From: Magnetospirillum sp. 15-1
Lineage (GTDB): Bacteria; Pseudomonadota; Alphaproteobacteria; Rhodospirillales; Magnetospirillaceae
Assembly: GCF_900184795.1 (NCBI RefSeq)
Contig: NZ_FXXN01000027.1
Location: 417,748-481,747 of the forward strand
Length of the DNA: 64,000 nucleotides
Reading direction: 5' to 3'
Under the pieces are notes generated by a model. It searched no databases. It had not been told where the DNA came from and saw only the letters and a program-made list of their open reading frames with translations. Position numbers and translations under genes: made by a program. This document shows, one piece after another, positions 13,284 through 20,177 of this stretch (its first letter is position 1; each line of letters starts with the position of its first letter).

Positions 13284-14498
13284 ATGAAGAAGATCAAAGT
13301 CGCAAACCCGATCGTCGAGCTGGACGGCGACGAGATGACCCGGATCATCTGGAAGTTCATCAAGGACAAGCTGATCCTGCCCTACCTGGATGTCGATCTG
13401 AAGTACTACGATCTGGGCATCGAATACCGCGACAAGACCGACGACAAGGTGACGGTCGAGGCCTCGGAGGCCATCAGGAAGTATGGCGTCGGCGTCAAAT
13501 GCGCCACCATCACCCCCGACGAGGCGCGGGTGAAGGAATTCAACCTCAAGAAGATGTGGAAGTCGCCCAACGGCACCATCCGCAACATCCTCGACGGCAC
13601 CGTGTTCCGCGAGCCGATCATCTGCAAGAACGTACCGCGTCTGGTGCCGGGCTGGACCAAGCCCATCGTCATCGGCCGCCATGCCTTCGGCGACCAGTAC
13701 AAGGCCACCGACTTCAAGGTGCCCGGCCCCGGCAAGCTGACCATCAAGTTCGTCGGCAATGACGGCGAGACCATCGAGCACGAAGTGTTCGACTTCCCCG
13801 GCGCCGGCGTCGCCATGGGCATGTACAACCTGGACGAGTCCATTTATGGCTTCGCCCGGGCCTGCCTGAACTATGGCCTGCAGAAGAAGTGGCCGGTGTA
13901 TCTCTCCACCAAGAACACCATCCTCAAGGCCTATGACGGCCGCTTCAAGGATATCTTCCAGGACGTGTTCGAGAAGGAATTCAAGGCCGAGTACGACAAG
14001 CTGGGCATCACCTACGAGCACCGCCTGATCGACGACATGGTCGCCTCGGCGCTCAAGTGGTCGGGCGAGTTCGTGTGGGCCTGCAAGAACTATGACGGTG
14101 ACGTGCAGTCCGATACCGTGGCCCAGGGCTTCGGCTCGCTGGGCCTGATGACCTCGGTGCTGATGAGCCCCGACGGCAAGGTGGTCGAGGCCGAGGCCGC
14201 CCACGGCACGGTGACGCGCCACTACCGCGAGCACCAGAAGGGCAAGGAGACCTCGACCAATCCCATCGCGTCGATCTTCGCCTGGACCCGTGGCCTGTTC
14301 TACCGCGCCCAGTTCGACAATACCCCCGAGGTGGCGAAGTTCGCCCAGTCCCTCGAGGAAGTGTGCGTCGAGACCGTGGAAGCCGGCTTCATGACCAAGG
14401 ACCTGGCCATCCTGATCGGCCCCGGCCAGTCGTGGCTGACCACCCAGCAGTTCCTGGACAAGCTGGACGAGAACCTGAAGAAGAAGATGGGCCTCTAG
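13284..14498 (+). CDS. icd: NADP-dependent isocitrate dehydrogenase, homodimeric (eukaryotic-like) type
   Basis: Same reaction as the upstream monomeric enzyme but from the isopropylmalate/isocitrate dehydrogenase superfamily. The 404-residue protein starts [20 protein letters not shown] and has the substrate-binding [19 protein letters not shown] segment and [20 protein letters not shown] near the cofactor site. It resembles the type II bacterial/mitochondrial NADP-IDH. SD GAGGA precedes the ATG. A separate promoter is not obvious in the 173-base gap. Confidence 0.95.
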   Translation: MKKIKVANPIVELDGDEMTRIIWKFIKDKLILPYLDVDLKYYDLGIEYRDKTDDKVTVEASEAIRKYGVGVKCATITPDEARVKEFNLKKMWKSPNGTIRNILDGTVFREPIICKNVPRLVPGWTKPIVIGRHAFGDQYKATDFKVPGPGKLTIKFVGNDGETIEHEVFDFPGAGVAMGMYNLDESIYGFARACLNYGLQKKWPVYLSTKNTILKAYDGRFKDIFQDVFEKEFKAEYDKLGITYEHRLIDDMVASALKWSGEFVWACKNYDGDVQSDTVAQGFGSLGLMTSVLMSPDGKVVEAEAAHGTVTRHYREHQKGKETSTNPIASIFAWTRGLFYRAQFDNTPEVAKFAQSLEEVCVETVEAGFMTKDLAILIGPGQSWLTTQQFLDKLDENLKKKMGL

Positions 14499-14531
14499 AG
14501 CGGCGCGCCTCAAATATGAGGCGCGCCGCTC
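14498..14531 (+). repeat. 15-bp perfect inverted repeat at the icd stop
   Basis: GAGCGGCGCGCCTCA and its exact complement are separated by AATA. It begins at the last base of the icd stop codon; no T-run follows. Confidence 0.7.
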
Positions 14532-14663
14532 CAGCGCCCGTTGAGGGCGCGGCCAAGGGCGCGGAGGCGCCCGCCCGGCGAGGGAAAATGATAAGGCCTA
14601 TAGCGTGTGCACATTTTGGGCATCACGCTATAAGGCCCCTCCGACCGTCGGGTCGAAAAAGAA

Positions 14664-14696
14664 CCCCGCCGGGGCATTCGCCCGGCGGGGTTTTTT
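14664..14696. terminator. Bidirectional rho-independent terminator
   Basis: CCCCGCCGGG / CCCGGCGGGG stem with a 7-base loop followed by TTTTTT on the plus strand; the minus strand has TTCTTTTT after the stem. It serves icd and the convergent 43-codon gene. Confidence 0.9.
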
Positions 14697-14705
14697 ATGA
14701 TCCGT

Positions 14706-14837
14706 TCAACGGGCGCAGAACGCTTCGATGCGTCGCCGCATTTCGTCGTGGGCGCGGTCGAGTTCGTTCAGCTGGCTCCGAATCCGGGCCATGGTGGCGC
14801 CGAAGCCGGCGCGGAATTTGTCGAGATCAAAGGACAT
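14706..14837 (-). CDS. Small coiled-coil protein (43 aa), unknown function
   Basis: Open frame of 43 codons beginning MSFDLDKFRAGFGATMARIR, with a charged heptad-like C-terminal half (SQLNELDRAHDEMRRRIEAF). GGAAGA lies six or so bases before the ATG, and a strong terminator follows the stop by 10 bases, so it has all parts of a real transcription unit. The helix pattern suggests a coiled coil. It lies next to fliP in a flagellar region but transcribed separately; function unknown. Confidence 0.55.
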   Translation of the reverse strand: MSFDLDKFRAGFGATMARIRSQLNELDRAHDEMRRRIEAFCAR

Positions 14838-14990
14838 TCTTCCGGATTCCCCTTGCTTGGAATTCGGCCCCTCGTTGGGGGTTGACTAAAGTATGTCATA
14901 AGAACGTCAACACAATTCGCTCCGGGCATTAACCGAATTTAAACGATTGTGCGATGCAGCATCACATCTCGATTTGGTTGCTGTCCGTGA

Positions 14991-15743
14991 TTACCCGTAG
15001 CTCTGGACCAGCGAGCCCACCACCAGATACCAGCCGTCCACCATGACGAAGAAGATCAGCTTGAACGGCAGCGAGATCATGGCCGGCGGGATCATCATCA
15101 TGCCCATGCTCATCAGCACCGAGGCGATGACCATGTCGATGATCAGGAAGGGCAGGAAGATCAGGAAGCCGATCTCGAAGGCGCGGCGCAGCTCGCTGAT
15201 CATGAAGGCGGGAATCAGGGCCTTGAGCGGCGCGTCCTCGACCTTCTCCACTTCCTTGGCGCGCGACAGGTCCATGAACAACTTCAGGTCCTGGGGGCGG
15301 ACGTGCTTGCTCATGAAGCCGTGGAACGGCTTGACGGCGCGCTCGAAGCCCTCGATTTCGTCCAGATGGCCATCCATCACCGGCTGGATGCCGTCGGTCC
15401 AGGCCTTCTCGAAGGTGGGCGCCATGACGAAGGCGGTGAGGAACATAGCCAGGCTGACCATCACCGTGTTGGGCGGGCTCTGCTGGGTGCCCAGCGCCTG
15501 ACGCAGGAAGCCCAGCACCACCACGAAGCGGGTGAACGAGGTGACCATCACCAGGATGCTTGGCGCCACCGACAGGACGGTGGTCAGCGCGATCAGCTGG
15601 ATGATGCGCGAGGTGGCGCTGGCCTGGGGGCCGCCCAGGTCGATGTTCAGAGACTGGGCCAGCACCGGCCCGGCCGCCAGGGCGGTCAGGATACCGATGG
15701 CGGCGGCCAGGATCCCCCGGCGGCGGGAGGGCAGGCGGGTCAT
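14991..15743 (-). CDS. fliP: Flagellar type III export protein FliP
   Basis: Core membrane component of the flagellar export gate. The 250-residue protein has a signal peptide (MTRLPSRRRGILAAAIGILT to AQ), TTVLSVAPSILVMVTSFTRF, the conserved QQSPPNTVMVSLAMFLT segment and the C-terminal FLIIDMVIASVLMSMGMMM block. Length is normal. Its start overlaps the fliO stop (ATGA). Last gene of the leftward operon flhB-like / unknown / fliO / fliP. Confidence 0.97.
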   Translation of the reverse strand: MTRLPSRRRGILAAAIGILTALAAGPVLAQSLNIDLGGPQASATSRIIQLIALTTVLSVAPSILVMVTSFTRFVVVLGFLRQALGTQQSPPNTVMVSLAMFLTAFVMAPTFEKAWTDGIQPVMDGHLDEIEGFERAVKPFHGFMSKHVRPQDLKLFMDLSRAKEVEKVEDAPLKALIPAFMISELRRAFEIGFLIFLPFLIIDMVIASVLMSMGMMMIPPAMISLPFKLIFFVMVDGWYLVVGSLVQSYG

Positions 15744-16063
15744 GCTCCGGTCTCCGGCTTGGGCGTCCCCGGTTTGCCCGGGGGAATTGCGAAGGCGGCG
15801 CGGGGGCAGTCGGTTTCCACCACCACGGGCTGCCCGCCGCCCAGGACCAGCAGGTGCTCGCGGTCGTCGCGTCGCACCAGGACAAGACGATGTTTCACGT
15901 CCAGCGTCAAGGATTCCACCACGGCCAGCCGCCGTCCGGGGCCGCCGCTCCGTCCGGCCATCATGCCCGGCAGGCGTTGGCGCACCACCCACAGCACGCC
16001 GAAGATCAGTCCCAGCACCGCCACCAGTGACAGGATGAAGCGCAGGTAATGGGCTGAATCCAT
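15740..16063 (-). CDS. fliO: Flagellar biosynthesis protein FliO
   Basis: 107 residues: one N-terminal transmembrane helix (YLRFILSLVAVLGLIFGVLW) then a cytoplasmic domain with RRLAVVESLTLDVKHRLVLV and HLLVLGGG, the standard FliO pattern. FliO helps FliP assemble into the export gate. It overlaps fliP and follows the preceding small gene by two bases. Confidence 0.88.
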   Translation of the reverse strand: MDSAHYLRFILSLVAVLGLIFGVLWVVRQRLPGMMAGRSGGPGRRLAVVESLTLDVKHRLVLVRRDDREHLLVLGGGQPVVVETDCPRAAFAIPPGKPGTPKPETGA

Positions 16064-16065
16064 GC

Positions 16066-16332
16066 TCAGGCGTCCAGGGAGGTCGGATTGTGGCGCTGGG
16101 TCAGCGCGGCGGCCAGCCGGTCCAGGTCGGCGACCAGGGCTTCGAGACCGGGGCGAAAGGCCGCCCCCTCGGTCCGCTCCAGGCCGAGAACCGCGCCGCA
16201 GACGAAGCGCACCCGCCCTTCCAGGGCGGCGAGGTCCACCTCGGTGCCGGTGGCCAGCAGGCGTCTGGCGGTTCCCACCAGGGTGGCCGCCTTTTCCAGT
16301 TCCTGGCGGACGGCGTCGGATTCGGTGCTCAT
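16066..16332 (-). CDS. Hypothetical protein in flagellar export operon
   Basis: 88 residues, mostly helical by composition (begins MSTESDAVRQELEKAATLVG, ends ALTQRHNPTSLDA). No membrane helix or signal peptide. The start overlaps the upstream flhB-like gene (ATGA) and fliO begins two bases after its stop, so it is translated with export-apparatus genes. Family not recognised; a role as a small export chaperone or FlgN-like protein is only a guess from size and helicity. Confidence 0.6.
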   Translation of the reverse strand: MSTESDAVRQELEKAATLVGTARRLLATGTEVDLAALEGRVRFVCGAVLGLERTEGAAFRPGLEALVADLDRLAAALTQRHNPTSLDA

Positions 16333-16682
16333 GCGGCGCCTCCCGGCGGCGGCGGCTCGCCCATGGCGGCATTGGCGCGATAGACATAGGCCAGAATCTC
16401 GGCCACGGCGACGAAGGCCTCCACCGGAATGACGGTGTCGACCTCGACGGCGGCCAGCACCTCGGCCAGATCGGGATCGGTGCGGACCTTCACCCCGTGG
16501 GCGAAGGCCAGTTGCAGAATCTGCTCGGCCACCGCGCCGCGGCCCGAGGCGGTGACGGTGGGCAGGCCGGGATTGTCGGGGTCGTCGGAGAGCGCCACGG
16601 CCACCTGACGGCGGTGGGGTTTGGCGGCGGCCTTGGCCTGCTCGCTCTCCGCCTCCTCGTCCCAAATATCCCTGTTGCCCAT
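16329..16682 (-). CDS. FlhB C-terminal-domain homologue (FhlB/FlhX-like)
   Basis: 117 residues matching only the cytoplasmic substrate-switch domain of FlhB: VAVALSDD, then AEQILQLAFAHGVKVRTDPDLAEVL and VDTVIPVEAFVAVAEILAYVYRAN (quoted in part). The NPTH autocleavage site and the membrane part are absent. Such stand-alone proteins can replace the cleaved FlhB C-terminus in some bacteria. The start at 16682 has GGGAAG upstream; another ATG lies 24 bases earlier. A full-length flhB is present at 19110. Confidence 0.82.
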   Translation of the reverse strand: MGNRDIWDEEAESEQAKAAAKPHRRQVAVALSDDPDNPGLPTVTASGRGAVAEQILQLAFAHGVKVRTDPDLAEVLAAVEVDTVIPVEAFVAVAEILAYVYRANAAMGEPPPPGGAA

Positions 16683-16732
16683 CGACCGGCTTCCCAGCGG
16701 GTTCATCAGCGTTCACAATGGGCTCGGCGCGC

Positions 16733-16747
16733 TTAAAATTCGTTTAA
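16733..16747. promoter_or_regulatory. CtrA-like box TTAA-N7-TTAA
   Basis: TTAA AATTCGT TTAA, a perfect match to the CtrA full-site consensus, lying 51 bases upstream of the leftward flagellar operon and 139 bases upstream of flgB. Confidence 0.6.
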
Positions 16748-16782
16748 GCCGGCGGCGGCTGAACCCGCGTGAAAGCACAGGC

Positions 16783-16797
16783 TTTACCGAATCTTAA
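16783..16797. promoter_or_regulatory. Second, degenerate CtrA-like box TTTA-N7-TTAA
   Basis: TTTA CCGAATC TTAA with the correct seven-base spacing, 35 bases from the first box and nearer flgB. Confidence 0.4.
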
Positions 16798-16885
16798 AAG
16801 GGTCGGGCGGATAGTAATCGTGGCGAGTCGGGTCCGCCCGCCCATGGATCTGGCCCATCGGCCTGGATAGCGAAGGTTTCGCGGA

Positions 16886-17287
16886 ATGTACGACGATCTC
16901 GGCATTTTCAAGATGGCCAAGGCGCAGATGGACTGGATTGCCCAGCGCCAGGAGGTGCTGGCCGGCAACATCGCCAACGCCAACACGCCCCGCTACCTGC
17001 CCAAGGACCTGAAGGAACCCGACTTCAAGGCCGTGCTGGCCGGAACCACCGAACCCGACGTGGGGGTGGTGGCCACCAATTCCAAGCACATCGTGCCCGA
17101 GGTCTCGCCCAGCCCCTTCAAGGCGCAGACCCAGCGGCGCACCTACGAATCCACGCCCGACGGCAATGCCGTTATCCTGGAAGAGCAGATGGCGAAGATC
17201 GGCGACGCCAATTCCAAGTACAACGCGGCCGCCGCGCTGTTCCAGAAGTACCAGAAGATGATCAAGACCGCCTCGGGCAGCCGGTAA
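16886..17287 (+). CDS. flgB: Flagellar basal-body rod protein FlgB
   Basis: Proximal rod subunit exported by the flagellar system. 133 residues with the rod-protein motif QEVLAGNIANANTPRYLPKD near the N-terminus (a variant of the ANNLANxxTPGY motif) and the C-terminal heptad region. First gene of the rightward operon flgB-flgC-fliE-fliQ-fliR-flhB. Confidence 0.95.
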   Translation: MYDDLGIFKMAKAQMDWIAQRQEVLAGNIANANTPRYLPKDLKEPDFKAVLAGTTEPDVGVVATNSKHIVPEVSPSPFKAQTQRRTYESTPDGNAVILEEQMAKIGDANSKYNAAAALFQKYQKMIKTASGSR

Positions 17288-17301
17288 CCGAAGAGACCGT
17301 C

Positions 17302-17712
17302 ATGGACGAACTCAGCAAAAGCACGACCATCGCCATTTCGGGCATGAAGGTACAGTCGCAGCGCCTGCGCGTGATCTCGGAGAATCTCGCCAATTCCGAT
17401 TCGCTGGCCCAGACGCCCGAGGGGCTGCCCTATCGCCGCAAGGTGATGACCTTCAAGAACGAGCTGGACCGCGCCAACGGCACCACCCTGGTCAAGGTGG
17501 ACAAGGTGCGGGGCGATACCGCCGAGTTCCAGCGCCGCTACGACCCCAAGCATCCGGCCGCCGACCGCGACGGCTATGTGCTGGCGCCCAACGTCAATCC
17601 GCTGATCGAGATGATGGACATGCGCGAGGCCCAGCGCAGCTACGAGGCCAACATGAACGTCATCAATACCTCCCGCTCGCTGCTGTCGCGCACCATCGAT
17701 ATGTTGCGCTAG
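17302..17712 (+). CDS. flgC: Flagellar basal-body rod protein FlgC
   Basis: Proximal rod protein, 136 residues. N-terminal helix with SQRLRVISENLANSDSLAQT, then the PYRRKVM strand, and a C-terminal MMDMREAQRSYEANMNVINT segment typical of FlgC. It starts 15 bases after flgB. Confidence 0.96.
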   Translation: MDELSKSTTIAISGMKVQSQRLRVISENLANSDSLAQTPEGLPYRRKVMTFKNELDRANGTTLVKVDKVRGDTAEFQRRYDPKHPAADRDGYVLAPNVNPLIEMMDMREAQRSYEANMNVINTSRSLLSRTIDMLR

Positions 17713-17742
17713 GGCCAGATGCCGCGTTAAGGATTTGCCATC

Positions 17743-18054
17743 ATGACTTCCAGCCTCACCAACGCCATCTCCGCCTACAAGACCGCCGCCAATCCGTTCG
17801 AATCGGTGGGCAAGACCTCCGAGGCCGAGGGCAACGGCACCGATTTCGCCAGCGTGCTCAAGGATGCCGCCAAGGTGGCGGTGGGCGATGCCAAATCGGC
17901 GGAAAAGGCCTCCATGTCCGCCATCGCCGGCAAGGCCGACATCCGCGAGGTGGTGGCCGCCGTCGCCAATGCGGAAATGACCCTGGAAACCGTGGTCAAC
18001 GTCCGCGACAAGGTGATCAACGCCTATAACGAAATCCTGCGCATGCCCATCTGA
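17743..18054 (+). CDS. fliE: Flagellar hook-basal body complex protein FliE
   Basis: Links the MS ring/export gate to the rod. 103 residues, with the conserved C-terminal VAAVANAEMTLETVVNVRDK and NAYNEILRMPI ending. Located between rod and export genes, as in many alphaproteobacteria. Confidence 0.94.
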   Translation: MTSSLTNAISAYKTAANPFESVGKTSEAEGNGTDFASVLKDAAKVAVGDAKSAEKASMSAIAGKADIREVVAAVANAEMTLETVVNVRDKVINAYNEILRMPI

Positions 18055-18069
18055 TCGGGTGTGGGTTAG

Positions 18070-18339
18070 ATGACCGAGCCCGAGCTTATCGACATCGCCC
18101 GCGAAACCATCATCGTCATGCTCAAGGTGGCGGCACCCACCCTGCTGACCGGCCTTGTGGTGGGTCTGGTCATCTCCATCTTCCAGACGCTGACCCAGAT
18201 TCAGGAACAGACCCTGACCTTCGTGCCGAAGATGCTGTTGGTCTTCGCCTCCATGATCCTGTTCCTGCCGTTCATGCTGCACTCGCTGAGCGAGTTCTGG
18301 AGGCTGGTCATGGACCGCGTCGTCGCCGGCGGCGGTTAA
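18070..18339 (+). CDS. fliQ: Flagellar export protein FliQ
   Basis: 89-residue export-gate protein with two transmembrane helices and the conserved VGLVISIFQTLTQIQEQTL segment. It is followed by fliR after one base. Confidence 0.95.
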   Translation: MTEPELIDIARETIIVMLKVAAPTLLTGLVVGLVISIFQTLTQIQEQTLTFVPKMLLVFASMILFLPFMLHSLSEFWRLVMDRVVAGGG

Positions 18340-18340
18340 C

Positions 18341-19105
18341 GTGCTGACCGAGCTCCTGCAACTGGACATCTTCCGCTTCTTTCTGGTCTTCACCCGCATC
18401 GGCGCGGCCCTGATGCTGTTTCCCGGCTTGGGCGGCTCGCTGGTCTCGACCCGCATCCGCCTGCTACTGGCGCTTTCGGTCGCCTTCGTGATGCTGCCGG
18501 TGGTGGGAGTCAGCCTGCCGCCGGTGCCCAGGAGCGTGGGCGGCATGGTGCTGGCGGTGTTCGGCGAGGCGGTGGTCGGCATCTATCTCGGCACGGTGAT
18601 CATGGTCATCATGTCGACGCTGAACATGGCGGGATCGATGATCGGCTACCAGACCGGCCTGACCAACGCCTTTTCGTTCGACCCCATCGCCCAGCAGCAG
18701 AGCCAGTTGCTGACCGGCTTCCTGTCCAATATCGGGCTGGTGGCGGTGTTCGCCACCGACCTGCACCACCTCATGTTCCAGGCGGTATTCGAGTCCTATA
18801 TCCTGTTCCCCCCCGGCCAGCCGTTGCAGTTCGGCGATTATGCCGAGACGCTGGGCCATCTGGTCACCGAGACCTTCAAGGTCGGAACCCAGTTCGCGGC
18901 GCCGCTGGTGGTGTTCGGGCTGGTGTTCTATTCCGGCCTCGGTCTGCTGTCGCGGCTGGTGCCCCAGTTGCAGGTATTCTTCGTCGGCATGCCGGTACAG
19001 GTGATGGTCGGCATGTGGCTGTTCATGATGTCGCTGCCGCTGATCATTTCCCTGTTCCTGCGCTTCTTCGAATCCGGCCTCATGCCTTACATACAGCCGA
19101 GGTAG
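18341..19105 (+). CDS. fliR: Flagellar export protein FliR
   Basis: 254-residue, multi-helix export-gate protein. Starts with GTG directly after the fliQ stop. Conserved features include FTRIGAALMLFPGLGG, GYQTGLTNAFSFDP and the C-terminal PVQVMVGMWLFMMSLPLII region. Translational coupling to fliQ is likely. Confidence 0.95.
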   Translation: MLTELLQLDIFRFFLVFTRIGAALMLFPGLGGSLVSTRIRLLLALSVAFVMLPVVGVSLPPVPRSVGGMVLAVFGEAVVGIYLGTVIMVIMSTLNMAGSMIGYQTGLTNAFSFDPIAQQQSQLLTGFLSNIGLVAVFATDLHHLMFQAVFESYILFPPGQPLQFGDYAETLGHLVTETFKVGTQFAAPLVVFGLVFYSGLGLLSRLVPQLQVFFVGMPVQVMVGMWLFMMSLPLIISLFLRFFESGLMPYIQPR

Positions 19106-19109
19106 GGGC

Positions 19110-20177
19110 ATGGCCGAAGACGCCGAAGACAAAACAGAAGACCCAACAGACCGAAAACTGACGCAGGCCCGCGAGCAGGGCAACATCCCCACCTCCCAGG
19201 AGGTGAAGATCTGGGCGGGTCTGGTCGGCGCCCTGGTCGTCGTTTCCCTGTTCGCCCCCTACATGGCGCGGGACGTCAAACGCCTGCTGATTCCCTTCAT
19301 CGAGCACCCCCACGCCTTTCCCATGGAGCAGCCCGACGTGGGGCGGATCCTGGCCGAGATAACCGTCAGCATCATCAAGGTCCTGATCCTGCCCATGATG
19401 CTGCTGATGGTCCTGGCGGTGGCCTCGGCCATGGCCCAGAGCGGCCTGATGTTCCTGCCCGACAAGCTGACGGTGGATTTCAGCAAGCTGAGTCCCATGA
19501 AGGGCATCACGCGCATCTTCTCGGGCCGCAACCTCGTCGAGTTCGTGAAGTCGCTGTTCAAGGTGGGCGCCATCGGCTTCGTCATCTTCCTGATACTCAG
19601 GTCGCATATGAGCGAGTATGCGGGGCTGGCGGCGCTGGACCTGATGGCCATGCTGGATTACCTGCGCCATCAGGTGATCGCCATGATCATGGTGGTGGTG
19701 CTGATGGTGTTCGTCCTGGCCGCCGCCGACTGGTTCTATCAGCGCTGGGCGTTCACGCAGCAGATGAAGATGACCAAGCAGGAGATCAAGGACGAGCACA
19801 AGCAGACCGAAGGCGATCCCATGATCAAGGGCCGCCTGCGGGCCCTGCGCATGCAGCGCGCCCGCCAGCGCATGATGGCGGCGGTGCCCAAGGCCAGCGT
19901 GGTGGTGACCAACCCGACCCACTATGCGGTGGCGCTGCAATACGACCAGGAATCCATGGGCGCTCCCGTCCTGGTGGCCAAGGGCGTCGACCTGATCGCC
20001 AAGCGCATCCGCGACCTCGCCACCGAGAACGAGGTGCCCATCGTCGAGAACCCGCCGCTGGCCCGTGCGCTCTACGCCACCGTCGAACTGGACGAGGAAA
20101 TCCCGCCCGAGCACTATAAGACCGTGGCGGAAATCATCGGTTACGTCATGAAGTTGAAGGGCGAACTTGCGAACTGA
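19110..20177 (+). CDS. flhB: Flagellar export switch protein FlhB
   Basis: 355 residues. N-terminal EDKTEDPTDRKLTQAREQGN, four transmembrane helices, and the cytoplasmic switch domain with the autocleavage site NPTHYAVAL at about residue 268. It controls the change from rod/hook to filament export. The 3' end overlaps the start of cckA by 11 bases. Confidence 0.97.
   Translation: MAEDAEDKTEDPTDRKLTQAREQGNIPTSQEVKIWAGLVGALVVVSLFAPYMARDVKRLLIPFIEHPHAFPMEQPDVGRILAEITVSIIKVLILPMMLLMVLAVASAMAQSGLMFLPDKLTVDFSKLSPMKGITRIFSGRNLVEFVKSLFKVGAIGFVIFLILRSHMSEYAGLAALDLMAMLDYLRHQVIAMIMVVVLMVFVLAAADWFYQRWAFTQQMKMTKQEIKDEHKQTEGDPMIKGRLRALRMQRARQRMMAAVPKASVVVTNPTHYAVALQYDQESMGAPVLVAKGVDLIAKRIRDLATENEVPIVENPPLARALYATVELDEEIPPEHYKTVAEIIGYVMKLKGELAN

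Noticed and set aside
14498-14531. 15-bp hairpin at the icd stop as a terminator
   Set aside because: No T-run follows; the real terminator with TTTTTT is at 14664-14696. Kept only as a repeat.
14928-14942. TTAA-N6-TTAA near fliP as a CtrA box
   Set aside because: Spacing is six and not seven bases, and it lies downstream of fliP.
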